Assembly: GCF_051380875.1 (NCBI RefSeq)
Contig: NZ_JBNYXW010000013.1
Location: 124,001-188,000 of the forward strand
Direction of reading: 5' to 3'
Source of the DNA: Janthinobacterium sp051380875
GTDB taxonomy: Bacteria > Pseudomonadota > Gammaproteobacteria > Burkholderiales > Burkholderiaceae_D
Length of the DNA stretch: 64,000 nucleotides
Numbering within the stretch: position 1 is the stretch's first letter; each line of letters starts with the position of its first letter. Shown piece by piece: positions 8,834 to 19,697 of this stretch. The notes below the pieces were generated by a model. It did not search any database. It saw only the letters and a program-made list of their open reading frames with translations, and was not told the DNA's origin. Position numbers and translations under genes: made by a program.

Positions 8834-8910
8834 CATGGCAGAGAACACGCTGCGCCATGCCGGACGCCGCACGCATGCGGCTTTACTTTGATAGCGTTCA
8901 GGAGATTACG

Positions 8911-9330
8911 ATGAGTTTGCTAGACCAACTTGCAGGACAGGCGATGGGCGCTTTGGGCAACAAGGGCGCCGATGGGGAAGCCCCATCGGGGCTGATGGCC
9001 AGCGTGATGGAGCTGGTCAACCAGCATGGCGGCTTGCCGGGCCTGCTGCAAAAGTTCCAGGAAAGCGGCCTCGGTGATCAAGTAGCCAGCTGGATCGGTA
9101 CTGGCGCCAATGCGCCCGTCTCCGGTGAGCAGATCAAGGATGCGCTGGGCAGCGACACGGTCACGCAGATCGCCGAAAAAGCTGGCGTTGCGCCCGATGC
9201 GGCCCTGGGCGGCCTGGCAGCGCTGCTGCCGCAGCTGGTCGACAAGTTGACGCCAGACGGCAAAGTGCCGGAAGGCAATGACCTGGTCAGCCAGGGCTTG
9301 AATATGCTCAAGGGCAAGTTTTTCGGTTGA
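8911..9330 (+). CDS. yidB: YidB family protein (DUF937)
   Basis: A 139-residue protein starting MSLLDQLAGQAMGALG, the standard YidB N-terminus. It has glycine- and alanine-rich helical repeats, the conserved ISGEQIKDALGS-like segment (here VSGEQIKDALGSD, near residue 72), and ends in LNMLKGKFFG. ATG 8911 was chosen over an upstream in-frame ATG because GGAG lies 7 bases before it and homologues start there. The function is unknown; the protein is cytosolic and widespread. A U-tract hairpin follows at 9351-9380. Confidence 0.85.
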   Translation: MSLLDQLAGQAMGALGNKGADGEAPSGLMASVMELVNQHGGLPGLLQKFQESGLGDQVASWIGTGANAPVSGEQIKDALGSDTVTQIAEKAGVAPDAALGGLAALLPQLVDKLTPDGKVPEGNDLVSQGLNMLKGKFFG

Positions 9331-9350
9331 CAGGACTGCCTTTAAAATAG

Positions 9351-9380
9351 AAAAACCTTGCAGCGATGTAAGGTTTTTTT
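9351..9380 (+). terminator. Rho-independent terminator after yidB
   Basis: AAAAACCTT (9351-9359) pairs with AAGGTTTTT (9370-9378) and is followed by further T residues. It lies 20 bases after the yidB stop. Confidence 0.75.
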
Positions 9381-9414
9381 ATGTGTCAAGTTTTTGCATG
9401 AGAAGTGCGGACGT

Positions 9415-9672
9415 TCAGGCGGCGGCCATCATGCCGAAGTAGGCGGGGGCGCCGGTCAATCTCGCCGTACTGCCTTCCACCAGATGCGAACAATAGCGGC
9501 GCCGTTCGGCGCTGCCGCCGCTCCGCTCCATCAGCTCGCCCAGCATGGCGATGGCGTCGGTGGCCATCTTTTGCACGGGCTGGCGCAGGGTCATGATGTC
9601 GTAGCTGAGCCAGCCGGACGCTTCGAGCGCATCGAAGCGGCCCAGGCGGTCGATGACCTTGCGCAAGCCCAC
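9415..9672 (-). CDS. Hypothetical small protein (possible, GTG start)
   Basis: An 85-residue frame beginning at GTG, reading MGLRKVIDRLGRFDALEASGW and then an amphipathic middle (VQKMATDAIAMLGELMERSGG). The composition looks protein-like and the opposite-strand frame does not. No Shine-Dalgarno precedes the GTG. Just upstream is ATGAATAAGAAACTAAA, one base out of phase; adding one base would give a more natural N-terminus (MNKKLK-VGLRK). So this may be a short gene with a frameshift, or not a gene. No family recognised. Confidence 0.4.
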   Translation of the reverse strand: MGLRKVIDRLGRFDALEASGWLSYDIMTLRQPVQKMATDAIAMLGELMERSGGSAERRRYCSHLVEGSTARLTGAPAYFGMMAAA

Positions 9673-10097
9673 TTTAGTTTCTTATTCATGTTGCAAAAAA
9701 TATGACTAATTGATAAGTGGCGCGTTTGTTGGTATTACTGGCATCACCGGCCGGCCCCGTGTTCAATCGGCGCTGTCGCAGGAGCCGCTGCCGTAGTGGC
9801 TGGTGCGCCCGGGCGGCGGCACGCGCCGCAGCCGGCCAGTGCGGCGCGCAGGATAGTGGCCAGGAACGCCAGCAAGGGCGCCGGCAAGACAGGATGGGGC
9901 AGGCGGGGCAAGGGCACGATGGGTCTCCGGAGGCTGGCCGAATTGCTCGGCGTCAATTTCCCAGTAGTAGCTTTTGTGCGCATCGGCCCCCTTGATGCAG
10001 AGCAAGCTTGCGCTGTGGTGCGCGCCGGAAGTATTTTGCTGGTGCAATGGCCCCTGTTCTGATAATATAACGCCCCTTTATTCAGGGAAGGGTCGAC
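9673..10097. other. Intergenic region, 425 bases, ambiguous coding remnants
   Basis: Both strands hold overlapping frames of 80-95 codons with partly protein-like composition. On the minus strand about 9890-10047 reads GADAHKSYYWEIDAEQFG and about 9800-9880, in another frame, a hydrophobic stretch ending LAGC. This could be a decayed short membrane or lipoprotein gene, but no frame carries the whole. Nothing here can be called with confidence. The 3' end must hold the promoter of the Hsp70 gene. Confidence 0.35.
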
Positions 10098-11348
10098 ATG
10101 GCCAATGCTTGCGGCGTCGATTTCGGCACGTCAAATTCCACGGTAGGCTGGGCACGTCCTGGGCAGAGCACCATGCTCGGCCTGGAAGATGGCAAGACCA
10201 CCTTGCCGTCCGTCGTCTTCTACAATGCGGAAGACGAGGAAGTCAGTTTTGGCCGCGCGGCGCTGGCCGGTTATCTGGCCGGCTATGAAGGGCGCTTGAT
10301 GCGTTCGCTCAAGAGCTTGCTGGGCACCAGCCTCATCGACGGCCAGACGGAAGTGGGCGGCCGTGCGCTGCCATTTCGCATGTTGCTGGGACAATTCATC
10401 GGCGAAGTGAAACGCCGCGCCGAGCAGTCCGCCGGGCGCGAATTCTCGTCCGCCGTGTTTGGCCGCCCCGTCTTCTTTATCGACGACAATGCGCAAGCCG
10501 ACCAGCTGGCGCAAGACACCTTGGCCGAAGTGGCCCGTTCCGTCGGCTTCAAGGACGTCGCCTTCCAGTTCGAGCCGATTGCCGCCGCGTTTGACTACGA
10601 GTCGCAAATCGAGCGTGAAGAGCTGGTATTGATCGCCGACATCGGCGGCGGTACTTCCGACTTCTCGCTGGTGCGCCTGTCGCCCGAACGGGCGAAAAAG
10701 GCCGAGCGCCGCGACGATATCCTCGCTACCGGCGGCGTGCACATCGGTGGCACGGACTTCGATAAATACCTGAGCCTGTCGTCCGTCATGCCTTTGCTCG
10801 GCTATGGTAGCCGTTTGCATAATAATAGCGAAGTGCCGTCGAGCTACTATTTCAACCTGGCAACTTGGCATACGATCAACCTGGCTTACACCAAGAAGAT
10901 CTGGGTGCAGCTGGCTGACGTGTGCCGCGATGCGCGTGAGCAAGACAAGATGGGGCGCTTGCAAAAGCTGATCGACGAGCGCGCAGGCCACTGGCTGGCC
11001 ATGAAAGTGGAAGAAGGCAAGATTGCCCTGTCCGACGCGGCCGAAGTGCAGCTGGAGCTGGAGCGTCTCTCGCCCGCGCAAAGCCTGTTGTTGAAACGCA
11101 CGCAATTCGATGAAGCCATCGGCCATTTGTGCGGTTCCGTGGAAGAAACAGTGCTGCGTTTGCTGCGCGATGCGGGCGTGGCGCCGGACGCCGTCGATAC
11201 CGTGTTCTTCACGGGCGGCTCCAGCGGCGTGCGCTTGCTGCGCGAAAAGATCGCTGCCCTGGTGCCGGGTGCGCGCAAGGTCGAAGGCGACCTGTTCGGC
11301 AGCATTGGCGCAGGATTGGCGCTGGACGCGGTACGCAAATTCGGTTGA
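10098..11348 (+). CDS. yegD: Hsp70-family protein, YegD-like
   Basis: A 416-residue protein with the actin-like ATPase fold. Phosphate 1 motif is GVDFGTSNSTVGW (residues 6-18), phosphate 2 is VLIADIGGGTSDFSLV (about 176-191), and the adenosine motif is VFFTGGSSGVRLL (about 370-382). It stops after the nucleotide-binding domain and lacks a DnaK peptide-binding domain, as in E. coli YegD (about 450 residues). It is a putative cytosolic chaperone-like ATPase with unknown clients. AAGGG lies 6 bases before the ATG. The exonuclease gene follows 39 bases downstream, probably in the same transcript. Confidence 0.85.
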   Translation: MANACGVDFGTSNSTVGWARPGQSTMLGLEDGKTTLPSVVFYNAEDEEVSFGRAALAGYLAGYEGRLMRSLKSLLGTSLIDGQTEVGGRALPFRMLLGQFIGEVKRRAEQSAGREFSSAVFGRPVFFIDDNAQADQLAQDTLAEVARSVGFKDVAFQFEPIAAAFDYESQIEREELVLIADIGGGTSDFSLVRLSPERAKKAERRDDILATGGVHIGGTDFDKYLSLSSVMPLLGYGSRLHNNSEVPSSYYFNLATWHTINLAYTKKIWVQLADVCRDAREQDKMGRLQKLIDERAGHWLAMKVEEGKIALSDAAEVQLELERLSPAQSLLLKRTQFDEAIGHLCGSVEETVLRLLRDAGVAPDAVDTVFFTGGSSGVRLLREKIAALVPGARKVEGDLFGSIGAGLALDAVRKFG

Positions 11349-11387
11349 TAATCAGCTCCCTTCGTTGTAGCCAAGAAAGAGCGCCCC

Positions 11388-12017
11388 ATGCATGTGTTTG
11401 ACAAACCGATCGTCATGATCGACTTCGAGACGACCGGACTGTCGCCCGACATGGGCGACCGCATCACGGAAGTGGCGGCGCTGCGCATCGAGGGCGGGCA
11501 GATCACGCAGCGTTTCGTGACCCTGATCAACTGCAATGCGCGCATTCCTTCGTTCATCACGGGCTTGACGGGCATCACGCAAGCGATGGTGGACAAGGCG
11601 CCGCCCGTGGCCGAGGTGGTGCCGCAGTTGCTCGACTTCATCGGCAGCGATGCCTTGTCGGCGCACAATGCCAGTTTCGATGAAAAATTCCTGCGCGCGG
11701 AAAGTGCCAGATTGAACCTGACGCCCGCGCACCAGTCGCTCGTGTGTTCGCTGAAACTGTCGCGCCGCGTGTTTCCCGGCATGTCCAGCTACAAGCTGGG
11801 CTTGCTGTCGAGCCAGCTGGGCATCGCCTTCAAGAGCGCTGCCCACAGGGCCGAGTCCGATGCGGAAGTGGCGGCGCAAGTGCTGATCCATATCGGCCGC
11901 CATCTGCGCAGCAACTACGGCATCGCCGATGTCGACGCCGATTTGCTGGTGTCGCTGAACAAGCTGGCGGCGGCGAAAGTGCCGCAATTCCTGCAAAAAC
12001 ATCCTTCGCGCCGCTAA
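11388..12017 (+). CDS. DnaQ-like 3'-5' exonuclease (DEDDh family)
   Basis: A 209-residue protein with all three exonuclease motifs: ExoI MIDFETTGLSP (Asp and Glu near residues 11-13), ExoII SAHNASFDEKFL (about 88-99) and ExoIII HRAESDAEV (about 152-160). It lacks the C-terminal polymerase-binding tail of a classic DnaQ epsilon subunit, so it is more likely a stand-alone proofreading or repair nuclease (the 'PolC-like exonuclease' group). It follows yegD closely and converges on the EAL-GGDEF gene. Confidence 0.8.
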   Translation: MHVFDKPIVMIDFETTGLSPDMGDRITEVAALRIEGGQITQRFVTLINCNARIPSFITGLTGITQAMVDKAPPVAEVVPQLLDFIGSDALSAHNASFDEKFLRAESARLNLTPAHQSLVCSLKLSRRVFPGMSSYKLGLLSSQLGIAFKSAAHRAESDAEVAAQVLIHIGRHLRSNYGIADVDADLLVSLNKLAAAKVPQFLQKHPSRR

Positions 12018-12131
12018 CTGCTGCTGTGTCCTGCCGCGCGCCAGTCCTGGCGTGCAAGGGCCCGCATTCTCTCGAAGCGGGCTCATCAAAACGATGTTAT
12101 TTTATTATTTCGTTTGAGTTCGCTCAAGTCT

Positions 12132-13994
12132 TTACACCGTGCCAGTGCCTTGGCGGCGGTCGAGGAACAGGCTGTTGCCGTGGATTTTCTTTGCCTGCTT
12201 CTTCGCTTCGGCCGCCTGGGTGGCGATCTGGTGGTGCGTGTAGTACTGGTGCGCTTCGACCTTAATGACGCCCAGCGACAGGCTGATCAGCGAGTAAAAC
12301 ACTTTCTTGCCTTGCCGGTCTTCGCTGATGTAGCCGCCCCGTTCGCAGTCGCCCGTGCTGTAATAGGCGGGGATGGCGCTGGCAAAGCGCTCCAGCATGG
12401 CCTGGCAGCGCGCTTCCCAGTCTTCGCTCTGGAATAAAATCATGAAATCGTCGCCACCGATATGGCCGATGAAGTCGCGGTTCGGGTCGCAATGGCCGCT
12501 GAGTATCTCGCCCGTCAGCTCGATCACGTCGTCGCCCTTGCGGTAGCCGTAGACATCGTTGAAGGGCTTGAAGTGGTCGAGGTCGCAATAGCAGACCCAG
12601 AAGCGGGCAGCGCTGTGCAGCAAACGGTCGATATGTTCGTTGATGGGCACGTTGCCGGGCAGCTGCGTGAGCGGGTTGGCGTAGCGCGCCGCGTTGATCT
12701 GCATCTGTGTGATTTCGCGCATCAGGTCGTGGCCCGTGCCCATGCCCAGGTAGCGCCCGTGCTCGGTAATGATGAAGCCGTTGAACAAATGGTGGGCGCT
12801 TGACTGCACCATGGTGTAGCTGAGTTCCTGCAAGCTCGTTTCGTGGTCGGCGATGAGGGGCTTGGCATCCATGAACAGGCTGCACGATTTCTTGCCGTAC
12901 AGTTCGCGCTGGTAGGGGCGGGCGAAGTGGTCGATCATCTCGAAGCGGCTGATCAGGCCCAGCGGGACACCGTCGTCAACGACGGGGATGATCATCAGTT
13001 TCGGTTCTTTCAGGAAAATGTCGTACACCTCGTTATTGTTGAGCTGCGGCGAGACGGCCGCCACGCGGTGCAGCAGCTTGCGGATGCTGGCGCCATTTTT
13101 GTCCAGGCTGTTGCGCTGCGGATACACGGCCACGCCATGGCGTCCCAGCGCCTGTACCACCTCGGCCGGCAAGGCGCGCGCCGGCACCATGTTGGGGCGG
13201 CCCAGGTGGTAGCCTTGGCCGAACGCCACGCCCAAGTCGCGCAAGACCAGCAATTCCGCCTGCGCCTCGATGCCTTCGGCGATCACCAGGGTGCCCGACT
13301 TTTCCGCGATTTCCTGGATCGAGCGCACGAATTGCAGTTTCACGGGGTCATGATTGATGCCCTGGATGAAATGCATGTCGATCTTCACGTATTCCGGCCG
13401 CAATTCCGACCACAGGCGCAGGCTGGAAAAGCCTTCGCCCAGGTCATCGATGGCGATCTGGAAACCCATGTTGCGGTAATGCAGCACCGCTTCGCGCATC
13501 AGCTCGTAATCATAGGTGGGCTGGTTTTCCGTCAGTTCGATGATGACGCGGTCCGGATTGATGCCGATGTGCTCGATGTATTCCAGCGTTTCGCCATGGC
13601 GCGCATTGCGCAGCAACAGGCATTCGGGGCTGACATTCAAGAACAGCTTGCCCGGCAGCTGTAATTCGGCAAAGCGTTCGAGCACCACCTGGCGGCATAG
13701 ATGTTCCACTTCCAGGGTCAAGCCGTTCGCGCGCGCCACCTTGAACAGATTCATCGGCGCATGCAGGGGGCTGTCGGACGGCCCCCGTATCAAGCCTTCA
13801 TAACCGATGATTTCGCCGCTCTGCATGTGGATGATCGGTTGAAACAGGGCGCTCAGCTTGCGCCCGGCCAGGATCTCGTGCAAGGCGTCCGTCCCTTCGA
13901 TGGTCATGGCGGCGGGCGGCTTCAGGTACGCCACATTCGAGGGCGTCGCGGCGACCGGTGCAGAGGGGGCGGAGGGGAGAGCGAGAGTGGGCAT
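12132..13994 (-). CDS. EAL-CBS-GGDEF cyclic-di-GMP protein
   Basis: A 620-residue cytosolic protein. The EAL domain (about 40-285) keeps EGL at 66-68 in place of EAL, TEN (155-157), DDLGEGFSSL (183-192), KIDMHF and AEGIEA, all needed for phosphodiesterase activity. A CBS pair (about 300-430) follows, then a GGDEF domain (about 440-610) with GGDDF at 513-517. Order and residues suggest c-di-GMP hydrolysis by EAL, with the CBS pair perhaps sensing an adenine nucleotide; the GGDDF change makes cyclase activity uncertain. An alternative ATG at 13907 would remove 29 low-complexity residues. Confidence 0.85.
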   Translation of the reverse strand: MPTLALPSAPSAPVAATPSNVAYLKPPAAMTIEGTDALHEILAGRKLSALFQPIIHMQSGEIIGYEGLIRGPSDSPLHAPMNLFKVARANGLTLEVEHLCRQVVLERFAELQLPGKLFLNVSPECLLLRNARHGETLEYIEHIGINPDRVIIELTENQPTYDYELMREAVLHYRNMGFQIAIDDLGEGFSSLRLWSELRPEYVKIDMHFIQGINHDPVKLQFVRSIQEIAEKSGTLVIAEGIEAQAELLVLRDLGVAFGQGYHLGRPNMVPARALPAEVVQALGRHGVAVYPQRNSLDKNGASIRKLLHRVAAVSPQLNNNEVYDIFLKEPKLMIIPVVDDGVPLGLISRFEMIDHFARPYQRELYGKKSCSLFMDAKPLIADHETSLQELSYTMVQSSAHHLFNGFIITEHGRYLGMGTGHDLMREITQMQINAARYANPLTQLPGNVPINEHIDRLLHSAARFWVCYCDLDHFKPFNDVYGYRKGDDVIELTGEILSGHCDPNRDFIGHIGGDDFMILFQSEDWEARCQAMLERFASAIPAYYSTGDCERGGYISEDRQGKKVFYSLISLSLGVIKVEAHQYYTHHQIATQAAEAKKQAKKIHGNSLFLDRRQGTGTV

Positions 13995-14331
13995 AGGAGG
14001 GCGTGGAGGGCACGGCCGCTGGACGGGCCATGAACATGTTGCCGATAATAAAGAAGATTTATGACCGCTTGATGAAACGTATTTGCTTTTGATATTGTTT
14101 CTCGCAGAGTCCCCAGTCGTGTCCAGTTTGCCGATTCAGGCCGAAAGCGCGCTTTAGCATGGTGATACCCCATAGTTTTCCAAATAAACGACGGCAAATC
14201 CGGCACATAACTGTGCATTAAAAGTGGCAATCCGCGCTATGATTTCTTTTGGCGAAAGTCAACATAGGCAGGCGCCGCGTTTGCTTGGGCAGCCTGCTTT
14301 CCCCGACATCCAACAATGAGACAAACAACCC
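13995..14331. other. Intergenic region, 337 bases, divergent promoters
   Basis: It separates the EAL-GGDEF gene (minus) from prolyl oligopeptidase (plus) and must hold both promoters. Short frames on either strand have no ribosome binding site. I see no clear repeat or RNA gene. Confidence 0.5.
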
Positions 14332-16530
<2,199 letters not shown>

Positions 16531-16557
16531 TGCGCTAGCCGTTATCTGGTGGATAAA

Positions 16558-16588
16558 AGCGCGGGTGCAGTTGGCCCGCGCTTTTTTT
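16558..16588 (+). terminator. Rho-independent terminator after prolyl oligopeptidase
   Basis: AGCGCGGG (16558-16565) pairs with CCCGCGCT (16575-16582) and runs into seven Ts. It sits between convergent genes. Confidence 0.85.
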
Positions 16589-16597
16589 CGCCGCTTA

Positions 16598-17173
16598 CTA
16601 TCTGTGTATGACGACGAGTAGTGCCTTGCCCTCGGTTTTTCCCAGGTTGCGGATGGTATGCGGCAAGTCGGCCGGATAGCGTGCCGTGCCGCCATTCTTG
16701 ACTTTTTTCTTCGCCGTGCCCACTTCCAGCTCTAGGTTGCCGTGAATCACCGTCAAATGCTCGGTGGTGCCCGGGTCGTGTGGCTGCGAGGCCAGTTCGC
16801 CGCCTGGCGCCAGGGTCACTTCATACCATTCGTATTTGCCGGCCAGCTCCATCGGCCCCAGGATGCGCAGCACGTAGCCCGCGTGGTCGCCGGGTAGGGT
16901 GGGGGTTTCGTGGGCGTCCGTGATGCGGATGGTTTCCACGGGTTTTTCCGCGCTGGAAAGCAATTCGCCGATTTGCACGCCCAGGGCGTTGGCCAGGCGC
17001 CAGGTGATGGCGATGGTGGGATTGGCTTTTTCGCGCTCGATTTGCGACAGCATGGACTTCGATACGCCCGCGATGCGCGACAAATCCTCCAGTGTCAGGC
17101 CGCGCGCCAGGCGCAGCCGTTGCAGGGTGGCGCCTACTTCAGGGGGAGAATTGGTCGAAATGCTGGTTTTCAT
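16598..17173 (-). CDS. XRE-family regulator with C-terminal cupin domain
   Basis: A 191-residue DNA-binding protein. The HTH_3 domain (about residues 12-66) reads LQRLRLARGLTLEDLSRIAGVSKSMLSQIEREKANPT with the recognition helix at SKSMLSQIER. A cupin_2 barrel (about 105-180, DPGTTEHLTVIHGNLELEVG) follows and probably binds a small effector. It is transcribed divergently from kbl-tdh and a 34-bp palindrome lies in the shared region, so it most likely controls threonine catabolism and itself. ATG 17173 (MKTSIST) was chosen over an in-frame upstream start because the extension is unlike the family and would cover the operator. Confidence 0.85.
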   Translation of the reverse strand: MKTSISTNSPPEVGATLQRLRLARGLTLEDLSRIAGVSKSMLSQIEREKANPTIAITWRLANALGVQIGELLSSAEKPVETIRITDAHETPTLPGDHAGYVLRILGPMELAGKYEWYEVTLAPGGELASQPHDPGTTEHLTVIHGNLELEVGTAKKKVKNGGTARYPADLPHTIRNLGKTEGKALLVVIHR

Positions 17174-17212
17174 CGGCAGTTGGCTTGCAAAGTTCAATAG
17201 GCTTGGGTAATA

Positions 17213-17246
17213 TCCACTATATTGAATTTTAGTTCGACATAGTGGA
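17213..17246. promoter_or_regulatory. Palindromic operator between XRE-cupin regulator and kbl
   Basis: TCCACTATATTGAA (17213-17226) and TTCGACATAGTGGA (17233-17246) are inverted repeats with 12 of 14 positions paired around a 6-base spacer. The site starts 40 bases upstream of the regulator's ATG. Its length and symmetry fit a dimeric XRE regulator with two contacts per arm. Control of both the regulator and kbl-tdh is inferred. Confidence 0.7.
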
Positions 17247-17356
17247 TTTTGAGGAAAAACACGGAAACGTGTAGACTTCAAACAGCGCTTCACGGTACAG
17301 CATACTGCGCGCACCGGTCAAGCGGCTGCTTTTCCCCTATGGCGGCCGCCACACGT

Positions 17357-17380
17357 ACAACAACACGCACAACAACACGC
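17357..17380 (+). repeat. Two tandem 12-bp repeats in the kbl leader
   Basis: ACAACAACACGC occurs twice back to back, within a CA-rich, G-poor leader just before the kbl Shine-Dalgarno. It would make an unstructured 5' UTR. No function can be read from it. Confidence 0.6.
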
Positions 17381-17407
17381 ACACAACAGGGACACACAAG
17401 GATCATC

Positions 17408-18628
17408 ATGAGCGAGCAAGCGAAGAACACCTTTTTCAGCGGTCTGCAACAGAACCTCGATCAACTGCGCCAGCAAGGCCTGTACAAGCAAGAGCGCGTG
17501 ATCGCCTCGCGCCAGGGCGCTGAAGTGATGTGCGACGATGGCCGTACCCTGATCAATATGTGTGCAAATAACTACCTTGGCCTGTCCGGCGACCTGCAAA
17601 CGCAGGAAGCGTCCATCGCCGCCACGCAAAAATACGGCTACGGTCTGTCGTCCGTGCGCTTCATCTGCGGCACGCAAACCGTGCACAAGGAACTCGAACA
17701 AGCCATCTCCAGCTTCCTGGGCACCGAAGACACGATTTTGTACGCGGCGGCGTTTGATGCCAACGGCGGCGTGTTCGAACCCCTGTTCGATGAAAACGAC
17801 GCCATCATCTCCGACGCGCTGAACCATGCTTCCATCATCGATGGCATCCGTTTGTGCAAGGCTGGCCGCTACCGCTACGCCCACAACGACATGGCCGACC
17901 TGGAAGTGCAGCTGCAGGCGGCCATTGCTGCCGGCAAGCGGCATAAAGTCATCGTCACGGACGGCGTGTTCTCGATGGACGGCACGATTGCGCAACTCGA
18001 CAAGATCTGCGACCTGGCCGACAAATACGGCGCGCTGGTGATGATCGACGAATGCCACGCTTCCGGCTTCATGGGCGCGACGGGCCGCGGCACGCACGAA
18101 CACCACAATGTGATGGGCCGCATTGACATCATCACCGGCACCCTGGGCAAGGCCCTGGGCGGCGCCATGGGCGGCTTTACCTCGGCGCGCAAGGAAGTCA
18201 TCGACACCCTGCGCCAGAAATCGCGCCCTTATCTGTTTTCGAATACCTTGGCGCCATCGATCGCTGGCGCTTCGCTGTCGGTGCTGGCCCGCCTGGCCAA
18301 GTCGACGGAATTGCGCGACCGCCTGCATGAAAACACGGCCTTCTTCCGCAGCGAAATCGAGCGCATCGGCTTCACCATCAAGCCGGGCACGCACCCTGTC
18401 GTGCCGGTGATGCTGTTCGACGCTCCCGTGGCACAGAAGTTTGCCGCCCGCCTGTATGAACTGGGCGTGCTGGTGACGGGCTTCTTCTACCCGGTCGTGC
18501 CGATGGGCCAGGCGCGCGTGCGCGTGCAGCTGTCGGCGGCGCATACGCGCGAACAGCTGGTCACGGTGCTGGCCGCATTCAAACAGGCGGGCACGGAACT
18601 GGGTTTGCTCAAGACCGCTACCAATTAA
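17408..18628 (+). CDS. kbl: 2-amino-3-ketobutyrate CoA ligase (glycine C-acetyltransferase)
   Basis: A 406-residue PLP enzyme of the alpha-oxoamine synthase group. The PLP lysine is K248 in ITGTLGKALGG, and the cofactor-binding stretches VMIDECHASG (211-220) and SDALNHASIIDG (135-146) are intact. It splits 2-amino-3-ketobutyrate with CoA into glycine and acetyl-CoA (EC 2.3.1.29), step two of threonine degradation. ATG 17408 is preceded by AAGGA at 4-5 bases; the frame is open upstream but that part looks non-coding. tdh follows 34 bases downstream. Confidence 0.95.
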   Translation: MSEQAKNTFFSGLQQNLDQLRQQGLYKQERVIASRQGAEVMCDDGRTLINMCANNYLGLSGDLQTQEASIAATQKYGYGLSSVRFICGTQTVHKELEQAISSFLGTEDTILYAAAFDANGGVFEPLFDENDAIISDALNHASIIDGIRLCKAGRYRYAHNDMADLEVQLQAAIAAGKRHKVIVTDGVFSMDGTIAQLDKICDLADKYGALVMIDECHASGFMGATGRGTHEHHNVMGRIDIITGTLGKALGGAMGGFTSARKEVIDTLRQKSRPYLFSNTLAPSIAGASLSVLARLAKSTELRDRLHENTAFFRSEIERIGFTIKPGTHPVVPVMLFDAPVAQKFAARLYELGVLVTGFFYPVVPMGQARVRVQLSAAHTREQLVTVLAAFKQAGTELGLLKTATN

Positions 18629-18662
18629 TAACAAGAAATAACAAGAATTTTAGGAACATAGC

Positions 18663-19628
18663 ATGGAACGCATCTTAGTCATCGGCGCAAACGGCCAAAT
18701 CGGTAGTGAGTTGGTGGGCGCGTTGGCGCAGCAGCATGGCGCGGACAACGTCATCGCCAGCGACATCGGCACGAATAACCTGTACCAAGCCAAGCGCTAC
18801 GCCCAGTTGAATGTACTGGACAAGGACGGCCTGGCCAACATCATCGCTGATGAGAGCATCACCCAGGTGTACCAGCTGGCAGCCATGCTGTCGGCTACGG
18901 GCGAAGCGGCGCCATTGAAGGCGTGGAGCCTGAACATGGATGGTTTACTCAATATCCTGGAACTGGCGCGCGAGCGCGGTGTAGCGGGCAAGCCGCTGCG
19001 CATCTTCTGGCCATCGTCGATCGCCGCCTTTGGCCCGAACACGCCGCAAGTCAATACGCCGCAAATGACGGTGATGGACCCGACCTCGATGTACGGCATC
19101 AGCAAGCTGGCCGGCGAGCGCCTGTGCGAGTATTACTTCAATAAATATGGCGTGGATGTGCGCAGCATCCGCTACCCGGGCATCATCAGCTACAAGTCGC
19201 CTCCGGGCGGCGGCACTACCGATTACGCCATCGCCATCTTCCATGCGGCGCTGCGCGGCGAGCGCTATGAATGCTTCCTGGGCCCGGACACCACCTTGCC
19301 GATGATTTACATGCCAGACGCGATCCGCGCCACCATCGAACTGATGGACGCTCCCGTGTCGCACATCAAGATCCGTTCGTCCTACAATGTCGCCGGCGTG
19401 TCGTTCAACCCCGAGCAGCTGGCCAAAGCCATCGTGCATATGCTTCCCGACTTCAAGATCAGCTACAAGCCGGATAGCCGCCAGGCGATTGCCGACAGCT
19501 GGCCGCAAAGCCTGGACGACAGCACGGCCAGCGCCCACTGGGGCTGGAAGGCGCAGATCGGCGTCGCGCAGATGGTGACCGACATGCTGGCCAACGTGGA
19601 TGCAGGCCAGGCGGCCAAGGCTGCCTGA
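18663..19628 (+). CDS. tdh: L-threonine 3-dehydrogenase, SDR (epimerase-like) type
   Basis: A 321-residue NAD-dependent enzyme of the extended SDR fold, not the zinc MDR-type Tdh of E. coli. The nucleotide motif GANGQIG is at residues 8-14, and the catalytic Tyr-Lys pair lies in MYGISKLAGE (about 143-152) with WPSSIAAFGP before it. It oxidises threonine to 2-amino-3-ketobutyrate, the substrate of Kbl encoded just upstream. This SDR form is known from Cupriavidus and other betaproteobacteria. sdaA follows 69 bases downstream. Confidence 0.92.
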   Translation: MERILVIGANGQIGSELVGALAQQHGADNVIASDIGTNNLYQAKRYAQLNVLDKDGLANIIADESITQVYQLAAMLSATGEAAPLKAWSLNMDGLLNILELARERGVAGKPLRIFWPSSIAAFGPNTPQVNTPQMTVMDPTSMYGISKLAGERLCEYYFNKYGVDVRSIRYPGIISYKSPPGGGTTDYAIAIFHAALRGERYECFLGPDTTLPMIYMPDAIRATIELMDAPVSHIKIRSSYNVAGVSFNPEQLAKAIVHMLPDFKISYKPDSRQAIADSWPQSLDDSTASAHWGWKAQIGVAQMVTDMLANVDAGQAAKAA

Positions 19629-19697
19629 AGCACCTGATGCACCTGAGGCACGCATCAGCATTGATAAAAAAACATACTAATATAAAGAGACACACTG

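Noticed and set aside
17357..17380. Regulatory iterons in the kbl leader
   Set aside because: The repeat lies inside the transcribed leader next to the Shine-Dalgarno and is low-complexity; the upstream palindrome is a much better operator.
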